Under the pieces are notes generated by a model. That model saw nothing but the letters and a program-made list of their open reading frames with translations, searched no databases and was not told the origin of the DNA. DNA of 64,000 nt, from contig NZ_JAPEHW010000004.1 in assembly GCF_028875915.1 (NCBI RefSeq), positions 62,001 through 126,000 on the forward strand, in the 5' to 3' direction. How positions within the stretch are numbered: position 1 is the stretch's first letter; the number at the start of each line of letters is the position of its first letter. Below, piece by piece: positions 38,126-45,002 of this stretch. This DNA is from Pseudoalteromonas sp. G4 (GTDB taxonomy: Bacteria; Pseudomonadota; Gammaproteobacteria; Enterobacterales; Alteromonadaceae). A program made the position numbers and the translations under genes.

Positions 38126-38914
38126 ATGTTGTTAAATCCAAATTGGCGTATTTTGACCATTGGCGACGGTGACCTCACATTCTCCTATTCATTAAAAAAA
38201 CACCATCAAATCAAAAATCTTAGTGCGACTGTTTTGGATGATAAAAAAACACTGACCACAAAATATAAAGATAACGGTCTTTCTGGTTTAACCAATTTAG
38301 GTGAAAAGGTGTTTTTTGAGCTTGATATTACGAACAAAACAACTTGGCCAAATAAACTTAAAAACGCATTTGATTTAGTAATCTTTCAATTTCCTTTAGT
38401 GCCTGCCGCTAAAAGCTGTGAAGACTTTACCAATGCGCCAAGCCAAAACATTGTTAATCGTGCTTTATTAAGAGATTACTTAAAGGCGTGTTTTAATTAT
38501 TTTCTTGATGAAAATGGATTGCGTTTAAGTTACATCACGTCAAAAGAGGTAAAACCCTATCTTCATTGGCAAATTGAAACCGATTTAACTGTCGATACAA
38601 ATATTACCCACATGGGCAAACAGGTTTTTGATTATGCTCTTTTCCCTGATTATCAAATTCGCAATGTGGATAGAGATAAGAAAGTTAAAGACACAGAAGG
38701 TTTTATATATGCCTATTCTGACAAACCACAAGACGATGATATTTTGAAAGTGTTTACGCCCTTTAAATATATTAATGATAAATATTGTGCGCTATGTCGT
38801 GTTGGACCGTATAGTTCAGATGAAAATGAAAAGAGACACATAGCAAGTAAAAAGCACCAAAGACTTTCTCAATATCAACAAGAATGGTTTTTGTACTTAG
38901 ATTCTATCAAATAA
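38126..38914 (+). CDS. DUF2431 (BMT5-like) Rossmann methyltransferase with C-terminal C2H2 zinc finger
   Basis: The 262-residue protein opens with ILTIGDGDLTFSYSL (9-23), the glycine-rich SAM motif of DUF2431, the family of yeast Bmt5, which methylates N3 of a uridine in 25S rRNA. FDLVIFQFP is in the position of motif IV. The C-terminus holds C-x2-C-x13-H-x5-H (Cys221, Cys224, His238, His244; CALC...HIASKKH), the spacing and HxxxKKH ending of U1/matrin-type fingers. That finger is rare in bacteria. Divergent from rluF, another rRNA-modifying gene, which fits an RNA role. Confidence 0.8.
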   Translation: MLLNPNWRILTIGDGDLTFSYSLKKHHQIKNLSATVLDDKKTLTTKYKDNGLSGLTNLGEKVFFELDITNKTTWPNKLKNAFDLVIFQFPLVPAAKSCEDFTNAPSQNIVNRALLRDYLKACFNYFLDENGLRLSYITSKEVKPYLHWQIETDLTVDTNITHMGKQVFDYALFPDYQIRNVDRDKKVKDTEGFIYAYSDKPQDDDILKVFTPFKYINDKYCALCRVGPYSSDENEKRHIASKKHQRLSQYQQEWFLYLDSIK

Positions 38915-39013
38915 TATACATGGTCTTACCATCCCCCATTAACCGCAACATTCTTGGTAAAATGTGCCTTCTATGGTATGTTGCGGCAATTTTTATATTA
39001 ACCGTTAGTATTC

Positions 39014-40603
39014 ATGTCAACGATAGAAGCAAACTCTCAAGAAAACCAAAACAAAGGGCTATTTAATCGCTTTTTAGCCACGGTTGAATTTCTCGGTAAT
39101 TTATTACCGCACCCTATAACCTTATTTGCAATGTTCTGTGTTGCTATTGTTATTTTTAGTGGAATTGCAGATTGGATGGGAGTTAGCGCCATCGACCCAC
39201 GTCCTGAAGGTGCTAAAGGTCGCGCTCCTGATGGTGTAATTGAAGTCGTTTCACTTATGAGTGCTGAAGGATTACAACGTATTGTTACCGGACTGGTTAC
39301 AAACTTTACTGGGTTTGCACCACTTGGAACGGTACTTGTTGCATTATTAGGTGTAAGCGTAGCTGAGCATTCTGGTATGTTATCTGCGGCGATGCGCGGC
39401 ATGGTAATGGGCGCACCAAAAAGGTTAGTTACCTTTATGGTAGTTTTTGCGGCTATTCTTTCTAATACAGCATCTGAGCTTGGTTATGTTGTATTAATTC
39501 CATTAGCAGCAATGATATTCCACAGTCTTGGACGTCACCCTCTTGCAGGCCTTGCTGCAGCGTTTGCTGGTGTATCTGGCGGTTATAGCGCTAACCTTTT
39601 GCTAGGAACAATTGATCCTCTTCTTGCCGGTATTACGACGCCTGCAGCACAAATGATTGACCCAACGTATGAAGTCGGTCCAGAAGCAAACTATTACTTT
39701 ATGGCTATTTCAGTAATTTTAATTGCCGTTGTGGGTACTTGGGTTACTGAAAAAATTGTTGAACCTCGTTTAGGTAAATACAACAATGATGAAGCAAGTA
39801 TTGATCTTTCAGATAACAAAATTGACCATTTAAGTGACATTGAACGCAAAGGTTTACGCTATGCAGGTCTAGCGTTTTTAGCAACGTGCGCAGTGTTAGC
39901 TACTACCATTGTGCCTGAAAACGGTATTCTACGTCACCCTGAAACAGGTCTTGTAGCAGGCTCACCATTTCTAAAAGGCATCGTTGTATTTATCTTTGTT
40001 ACCTTTGCAATTCCTGGTTTTGTTTATGGTCGAGTTGTAGGCTCAATGAAAAATGACCGTGATATTATTGATGCAATGTCTAAAAGCATGAGCTCGATGG
40101 GAATGTATATTGTACTTGTATTCTTTGCGGCTCAGTTTGTTGCATTCTTTAAGTGGACAAATTTAGGCACTATTTTAGCGGTTAAAGGCGCTGCGATGTT
40201 AACCGCGCTGAATTTAACTGGTCCTGAAGTATTTGTGTTATTTATTTTTATGTGTGCCGTTGTTAACTTGAGCCTTGGCTCGTCATCAGCACAATGGGCG
40301 ATTACAGCACCGATTTTCGTACCAATGCTTATGCTAATTGGTTACGCACCAGAAACTATTCAAGCGGCTTATCGTATTGGTGACTCTGTAACAAACTTGA
40401 TTACGCCAATGATGAGCTATTTTGGGTTAATATTGGCAGTTGCGACTAAATATAAGAAAGATATGGGTATAGGTACGCTAGTAGCGACCATGTTACCGTA
40501 TTCTATGTTCTTCTTTATTGGGTGGGTGTGTTTATTCTATTTATGGGTATTTGTGTTAGGAATGCCTGTTGGTCCTAACTCACCAATTTACTATACGCCT
40601 TAG
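39014..40603 (+). CDS. AbgT family transporter
   Basis: The 529-residue membrane protein has the AbgT signature with about 11 helices and two hairpins: FLGNLLPHPITLFAMFCVAIVIFSG, SNTASELGYVVLIPLAA, and SLGSSSAQWAITAPIFVPMLMLIG. Members carry p-aminobenzoyl-glutamate or export sulfonamides. The start at 39014 (MSTIEANSQENQNKG) has only a weak ribosome-binding site. It stands alone, so folate salvage or drug export cannot be told apart here. Confidence 0.92.
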   Translation: MSTIEANSQENQNKGLFNRFLATVEFLGNLLPHPITLFAMFCVAIVIFSGIADWMGVSAIDPRPEGAKGRAPDGVIEVVSLMSAEGLQRIVTGLVTNFTGFAPLGTVLVALLGVSVAEHSGMLSAAMRGMVMGAPKRLVTFMVVFAAILSNTASELGYVVLIPLAAMIFHSLGRHPLAGLAAAFAGVSGGYSANLLLGTIDPLLAGITTPAAQMIDPTYEVGPEANYYFMAISVILIAVVGTWVTEKIVEPRLGKYNNDEASIDLSDNKIDHLSDIERKGLRYAGLAFLATCAVLATTIVPENGILRHPETGLVAGSPFLKGIVVFIFVTFAIPGFVYGRVVGSMKNDRDIIDAMSKSMSSMGMYIVLVFFAAQFVAFFKWTNLGTILAVKGAAMLTALNLTGPEVFVLFIFMCAVVNLSLGSSSAQWAITAPIFVPMLMLIGYAPETIQAAYRIGDSVTNLITPMMSYFGLILAVATKYKKDMGIGTLVATMLPYSMFFFIGWVCLFYLWVFVLGMPVGPNSPIYYTP

Positions 40604-40627
40604 TAGTTACAGCTAAAACACTAGATA

Positions 40628-40656
40628 AAAAAAGGAGCAGTTAATGCTCCTTTTTT
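40628..40656 (+). terminator. Terminator of the abgT-like gene
   Basis: Perfect 12-bp stem AAAAAAGGAGCA / TGCTCCTTTTTT with a 5-base loop. Clear Rho-independent terminator; the A-rich left arm would make it work in both directions. Confidence 0.92.
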
Positions 40657-40708
40657 GTATTTAATTTTCGATAGTTAGATTTGTATATCTAAATTCGAAA
40701 TTTAAAGA

Positions 40709-41974
40709 TTATTTCTTAAATGCTTTTCTGATCTTTTGACGATTTTGCATTTGTGCTTCAGCGCCATATTGCGTTGCTCTGTTTGAACGAATGCGTTTTT
40801 GTAACGATGTTTTCTTGCCAATCTTTTTGATCAAACCTTCGCGGTTACTCACTTCGAAACCTGGATAATAAATTCGCTTAACTTTATCGCGGATTAAATC
40901 TTCAATTTGAGCAAGTACATGTTCTTCTTCGCGACTCACTAACGAGATTGCAAAGCCTTTTTGGCCAGCGCGTCCTGTACGACCAATACGGTGAACATAG
41001 TCTTCTGCAAGGTAAGGCAAGTCAAAGTTGATAACTCGCGGTAATCCAGCAATATCTAAACCACGCGCCGCAACTTCAGTACCCACTAAAATAGTCGTTT
41101 TACCTTCTTTGAATTCACGCAGAGCACGTCGGCGATTGCCTTGGCTTTTGTCACCATGAATTACACCAACCGTTACTCCGTACTGTGTAAGCTCATCAAC
41201 AATAAGTTGCACATCTTCTTTCATATTTACGAAAACAAGTACTTGTTTCCAACCTTTACGGCAAATAAGTTCAGAAAGGAGTTCCAATTTACGTTCGTTT
41301 GAAACTGGGTAAGCAACATGGGTGATGGTACTTGCTGTTTCGTTATCACGGCTTACTTGTACAATTTTAGGATGAACTAATGTTTTAGTTGCAAATTGTT
41401 TCACAGCTGATGGATAAGTTGCTGAGAATAATAATGTTTGCTTTTGTTTAGCACATTGCTCCAAGATAGTTTCGATGTCAGAGCGAAAGCCCATATCAAG
41501 CATACGATCAGCTTCATCTAAAACAACATGGCATGCATTATTCAGTGCCAAATTACCTTTTCGTAAATGCTCGATTAAACGCCCAGGTGTTGCAACTAAA
41601 ATATCGCACCCCTTTTGAATACGGTTAATCTGTTTGTCATGTTCAACACCGCCAAAAATCGCTACTGATTTAATATTATTAAAAGCACAATATTGTTTAA
41701 TGTTGTGGTCAATTTGGTCAACTAACTCACGCGTTGGCGCTAAAATAACAGCACGAATAGTGTTACCGTCAGCTTGATTATCTAACAGTTTTTGAATAAT
41801 TGGTAATGCAAAGGCTGCTGTTTTACCAGTACCTGTTTGTGCACTTGCAAGTACGTCGTGTCCACGACGAACGTGCGGTATCGCCATTTTTTGTACTGGC
41901 GTAAGTGTTTCATAACCCATTTTATCCAGTGCCGTAAGTATTGAATCGGCAAAGCTAAAGGATTTGAAGTTCAT
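40709..41974 (-). CDS. DEAD-box RNA helicase (RhlE-like)
   Basis: The 421-residue protein has all helicase motifs: Q motif TPVQKMAIP, AQTGTGKT (about 39-46), PTRELVDQI, GGVEHDKQ, TPGRLIEHL, DEAD, SATYP, and HRIGRTGRAGQKG. The short, basic C-terminal tail (KKTSLQKRIRSNRATQ) places it with RhlE-type rather than DeaD or DbpA. It likely remodels ribosomal or mRNA structures. Single gene, convergent with the abgT-like gene. Confidence 0.93.
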   Translation of the reverse strand: MNFKSFSFADSILTALDKMGYETLTPVQKMAIPHVRRGHDVLASAQTGTGKTAAFALPIIQKLLDNQADGNTIRAVILAPTRELVDQIDHNIKQYCAFNNIKSVAIFGGVEHDKQINRIQKGCDILVATPGRLIEHLRKGNLALNNACHVVLDEADRMLDMGFRSDIETILEQCAKQKQTLLFSATYPSAVKQFATKTLVHPKIVQVSRDNETASTITHVAYPVSNERKLELLSELICRKGWKQVLVFVNMKEDVQLIVDELTQYGVTVGVIHGDKSQGNRRRALREFKEGKTTILVGTEVAARGLDIAGLPRVINFDLPYLAEDYVHRIGRTGRAGQKGFAISLVSREEEHVLAQIEDLIRDKVKRIYYPGFEVSNREGLIKKIGKKTSLQKRIRSNRATQYGAEAQMQNRQKIRKAFKK

Positions 41975-42045
41975 ATTTTTGAAGACCTTTTGAGGGAGTT
42001 AATTACATTATAACAAGGATAGTGTTGTGCGGAAACGTGATATAA

Positions 42046-42066
42046 AAGCGACCATTCTGGTCGCTT
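42046..42066 (-). terminator. Terminator of the dapA-like gene
   Basis: Stem AAGCGACC / GGTCGCTT with a 5-base loop, followed on the minus strand by TTTATAT, 16 bases after the dapA-like stop. Confidence 0.8.
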
Positions 42067-42082
42067 GTATTTAAACTTGAAG

Positions 42083-42997
42083 CTAAGGCGTAATAATGAA
42101 GTCACTTTGGTTAAGTTGAGTGAGTTTATCACCCACTAAGTGCTCTTTAAAATGACTCATTAAGTCAAGTCCAAACTCAATTTGTTTGTCATTAAGTGGC
42201 ACATAAGGTAAGCGGAAAACAGGTTTTACTGCACCTGTTAAGGCCAACGCTGTATTAATTGAAATTGGATTTGGTTCACAAAACAGCCAAGAAATTAGCT
42301 GTTGGCATTCATTATTTAACTGAGTATTTTCATTGTCCATCAGCTCTCGAAAAACCGAAGGGATCAAGTTTGATGTGACAGAGATTACACCATGAGCATT
42401 TGCTTTATGGCGTGCATCGTGCGCTTCATCATCATTTCCTGACCAACAGGCAATCCCTTTATTTTCGTAATAAGCAATACGTTCATTACCAGCACATTCT
42501 TTAACACCGATAAAATTTTCACTGTGCGCAAGTTGCTCAATGATTTCAGGTGTTAAATCTTGACCAGTACGCCCTGGTACGTTGTAAATAAATGCAGGAC
42601 CTATTTCGAGCACTTTTTCAAAATGTGCAATTACACCTTGAATTGATGAACGGCCATAATAAGGATTGATTTGCAGTGCTGCATCCATACCCGTTGCAAA
42701 CCCGTATTCAGTCGCTTTTATCGCTTCTTTGGTATTGTTACTACCAGTATTACCAATAATAAGTAATTTATTTTTAAATTGGTTAACACTATGCGCTATT
42801 AGCATTAGGTGCTCTTCCCAATTCATTAATTGACCTTCACCAGTTGTACCACCAACAATGATACCGTCAACACCTGCTGCAATTTGCTTTTCAACAAGCT
42901 CATCGTATGTTGCTAGGTCTATTTCGCCATTAGCAAGATAAGGTGTTTTAATTGCGGTGATTAAACTGGCTTTTTTTATTGAGACAACGTTAGTCAT
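42083..42997 (-). CDS. dapA: 4-hydroxy-tetrahydrodipicolinate synthase-like (DapA family)
   Basis: The 304-residue TIM-barrel protein has the class I aldolase motifs: GVDGIIVGGTTGEGQ, the catalytic Tyr in FIYNVPGRTGQ and the Schiff-base Lys in IGVKECAGN. It condenses pyruvate with aspartate semialdehyde in lysine and diaminopimelate synthesis. It is slightly longer than E. coli DapA (292) and looks closer to the plant-like branch, so this may be a second copy with a divergent substrate. It is divergent from the SOS-controlled DUF6058 gene. Confidence 0.85.
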   Translation of the reverse strand: MTNVVSIKKASLITAIKTPYLANGEIDLATYDELVEKQIAAGVDGIIVGGTTGEGQLMNWEEHLMLIAHSVNQFKNKLLIIGNTGSNNTKEAIKATEYGFATGMDAALQINPYYGRSSIQGVIAHFEKVLEIGPAFIYNVPGRTGQDLTPEIIEQLAHSENFIGVKECAGNERIAYYENKGIACWSGNDDEAHDARHKANAHGVISVTSNLIPSVFRELMDNENTQLNNECQQLISWLFCEPNPISINTALALTGAVKPVFRLPYVPLNDKQIEFGLDLMSHFKEHLVGDKLTQLNQSDFIITP

Positions 42998-43083
42998 AAA
43001 TTCTTTTCATTGTTAAATTTTGCAACATTTTAACCATAAACACCGACGATCGTAAGTAGCTAAAAGGCCTTATACAAAAATTC

Positions 43084-43111
43084 TTGTACTTTTTTTTTAT
43101 TAAGATATATT
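43084..43111 (+). promoter_or_regulatory. Predicted promoter of the DUF6058 gene
   Basis: TTGTAC (43084-43089) and TATATT (43106-43111) have a 16-base spacer. The expected transcription start, about 43118, falls inside the LexA box. The leader would then be about 24 bases and without a ribosome-binding site. Confidence 0.5.
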
Positions 43112-43142
43112 AACTGTATATTTATACAGTTAATATATCTTA
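43101..43142. repeat. 42-bp perfect palindrome ending at the A of the start codon
   Basis: Two 20-bp arms (TAAGATATATTAACTGTATA and its exact complement) flank a TT centre. The palindrome covers the LexA box and part of the promoter and ends on the first base of the ATG. It is much longer than LexA needs. Confidence 0.9.
43112..43131 (+). promoter_or_regulatory. LexA (SOS) box
   Basis: AACTGTATATTTATACAGTT contains CTGT-N8-ACAG, which differs from the gamma-proteobacterial consensus TACTGTATATATATACAGTA in three positions only (both outer bases and one centre base). It lies over the predicted -10/+1 region of the DUF6058 gene, the usual place for repression. Confidence 0.85.
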
Positions 43143-43747
43143 TGATTATCTCAGAGTATTTTGAAAACTACTTTTATTCATTGAAACAGTTAGCTTCACA
43201 CACCTTTGTTAAAGAACAACAATTAAGCGATTGGATTGATTTATGTATATTGCCAAATGCTGCCTACCATTTAAAAAAACAAGTGCAATCAAGTTCATTT
43301 TTTGGCATTACTGATTTCAATGAAGAAAAAGAATATTTTGCTCGTGGCTATACAAAGTGGATTGAACTAATAAAGCCCTATTCGGATTTAAGTTCTGCAC
43401 AAGCGTATTCTGTCTTTTATCAACAATACGCTAAATGCGTTAACCACCTGCAACTCAAGGGTTTAGAGTTTAATTCAGACTATTTCGAAAATTTAGAAGA
43501 ACGTATCCAAGATCATTGGCAGTTATTTTTAGCTGGTAAATACGGGGTGATCACAGCTAACGGCTTTATTCATGAAATTGTTGCGTTAGAGAGTGTGGAC
43601 TTTTTAGCCAAAAATGCAGAGCTAAATGATGACCAACTAAAAAAGTGTATTCGATTATTAGAAAGATCTTTAAGTTATCCACCTGCGCAGCTTAATTGTG
43701 TGTCTAATTCACACACATTATTAAATAACCTTAACAGTGCACAGTAG
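43142..43747 (+). CDS. DUF6058 family protein, predicted SOS-regulated
   Basis: The 201-residue cytoplasmic protein has no membrane helix. It resembles DUF6058, a family seen in Pseudoalteromonas and relatives: an N-terminal helix-turn-helix-like segment (HTFVKEQQLSDWIDLCILPNAAYHL), FFGITDFNEEKEYFARGYTKWI in the middle, and LEERIQDHWQLFLAGKYGVITANGFIHEIVALESVDFL towards the end. Its role is unknown; the database label as natural-product biosynthesis is not informative. A strong LexA box overlaps its promoter, so it should be induced by DNA damage. The ATG has no visible Shine-Dalgarno. Confidence 0.65.
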   Translation: MIISEYFENYFYSLKQLASHTFVKEQQLSDWIDLCILPNAAYHLKKQVQSSSFFGITDFNEEKEYFARGYTKWIELIKPYSDLSSAQAYSVFYQQYAKCVNHLQLKGLEFNSDYFENLEERIQDHWQLFLAGKYGVITANGFIHEIVALESVDFLAKNAELNDDQLKKCIRLLERSLSYPPAQLNCVSNSHTLLNNLNSAQ

Positions 43748-43768
43748 CGTTACAATTTACGTAACGCT
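43746..43768. terminator. Shared terminator hairpin of two convergent genes
   Basis: Stem AGCGTTAC / GTAACGCT with a 7-base loop between the DUF6058 stop and the end of the beta-barrel gene. T-runs are weak on both sides. Confidence 0.55.
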
Positions 43769-43773
43769 CCCTC

Positions 43774-44415
43774 TTAGAATCGAAACAACCAGTTTATGCT
43801 TACTGAATTTGTTTTAATTTCAGCTATTTCTGTTTGTTCAAAATCTAAAGTAAATGCCATTGATTTACTAACGCCATAACCTATACCAAAGCCTGTTAGT
43901 AATGATGCTCCGCGATCATCTTGGCTTATAACATTAAAACTATCGTTGCTCTTTTCTAGCACATCAAATTGATTGTCCCAGCCTTGTAAACCAACTAATG
44001 CTTTAACAAAAATCGAATCAGAAAAAGGGTATGTTGCGACGAGTGAAATATCAGCGCCTATTGTTTTAAACTCGCCCTTATGTAATGTATTTGTTTTTTT
44101 CTTGCCATCGGATGACGTTGTTTGCTCGATAAGCTTGAAGTCCCCTTCACCAAAATTAGTTATGCCAAGTTCTACCGCCAAATAGCGATTGAATTGATAA
44201 CCTGAAAGCAGTCTCGCGCCAATTGCGTTATTTGATTCTTCTAGTTTTAACTGTCCAAGTGATTGCTTAGAAATAGTAGGTGCAAAATTCAAATCACTGT
44301 AATTATGATTCTTGGCACTTAAACCAAAATACATAAATTGATTTTTATCTTTAGCATGAAGATTTGATGAAAAAATGAAAGTAGATAACAGAAATATAAA
44401 TGAGGCGCTTTTCAT
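43774..44415 (-). CDS. Outer-membrane beta-barrel protein, OmpA/OmpW-like
   Basis: The 213-residue protein has a signal peptide (about 1-21), then strands of an 8-stranded small barrel: FMYFGLSAKNHNYS, IGARLLSGYQFNRYLAVELGITNFG, ISLVATYPFSDSIFVKALVGLQGW, GFGIGYGVSKSMAFTLDFEQTEI, and the terminal SVSINWLFRF ending in Phe. It matches generic OMP_b-brl/OmpA-membrane profiles. Single gene. Function unknown. Confidence 0.8.
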   Translation of the reverse strand: MKSASFIFLLSTFIFSSNLHAKDKNQFMYFGLSAKNHNYSDLNFAPTISKQSLGQLKLEESNNAIGARLLSGYQFNRYLAVELGITNFGEGDFKLIEQTTSSDGKKKTNTLHKGEFKTIGADISLVATYPFSDSIFVKALVGLQGWDNQFDVLEKSNDSFNVISQDDRGASLLTGFGIGYGVSKSMAFTLDFEQTEIAEIKTNSVSINWLFRF

Positions 44416-44532
44416 TAATGTCCCTTTGATGAAATATGTTAATACTAAGATTAAAAAACCTTAGTAAATTAAAGCGCGGCTATAATGCGTTTAAAATCCA
44501 TATCAATCAAGCACTATTACATTTATTAACAA

Positions 44533-44916
44533 TTAGTTACCAAAGATTAGCTGCCAAAAACTAGGCTCATGAATTTTGTGATATTGCTTTCTTAGTTGAT
44601 CAATTTTAAGCAACTTTTTCTGTGCTAACTCTAAATCTCCACCGGCATTTTTTATTTCACTTACCAGTTTTAGAACCTCATCTATGCCTTTTATTGACTC
44701 TTCTTGCTTTCGATTAAAACCAATTTGCTTCGATTTTTTTAATGCGCTTTCAATATTAGCTAGATGTGCCATTAACTCTTCTGAACTTTTTGCTTTACGT
44801 GCAAGCTTGTAGCTTAGCGCCATTTCTTTCATTACAAGCCCTAGTTCACTCTCTTGCGCGTGTATTGGCTTCAAAAATACTAGCAAAAATACCAAAAACA
44901 AAAATTTCATATTCAA
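44533..44916 (-). CDS. Cytochrome b562 family protein
   Basis: The 127-residue protein has a signal peptide (about 1-20) and a four-helix bundle. The haem b ligands of cytochrome b562 are in place: Met29 in LGLVMKEMALSYK (mature Met9, E. coli Met7) and His113 in LRKQYHKIH near the C-terminus (E. coli His102 in AYHQKYR). There is no CXXCH, so haem would be non-covalent. It is a periplasmic soluble haem protein of uncertain redox partner. It has an added C-terminal tail PSFWQLIFGN. Haem binding is an inference from the two ligands. Confidence 0.7.
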   Translation of the reverse strand: MNMKFLFLVFLLVFLKPIHAQESELGLVMKEMALSYKLARKAKSSEELMAHLANIESALKKSKQIGFNRKQEESIKGIDEVLKLVSEIKNAGGDLELAQKKLLKIDQLRKQYHKIHEPSFWQLIFGN

Positions 44917-44958
44917 CCTCTTATAAAATACGGCGCTATTTTAACAAGAACATAAAAA

Positions 44959-44981
44959 AAGCCAATCACATGGATTGGCTT
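44959..44981 (-). terminator. Terminator of fadE
   Basis: Stem AAGCCAATC / GATTGGCTT with a 5-base loop, followed on the minus strand by a run of Ts (TTTTTTT), 21 bases past the fadE stop. Confidence 0.9.
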
Positions 44982-45002
44982 TGCAAGTACGTTAGGATTC
45001 TA

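Noticed and set aside
38884-39066. 60-residue frame between the DUF2431 and AbgT genes
   Set aside because: It overlaps both neighbours in another frame and lacks a ribosome-binding site.
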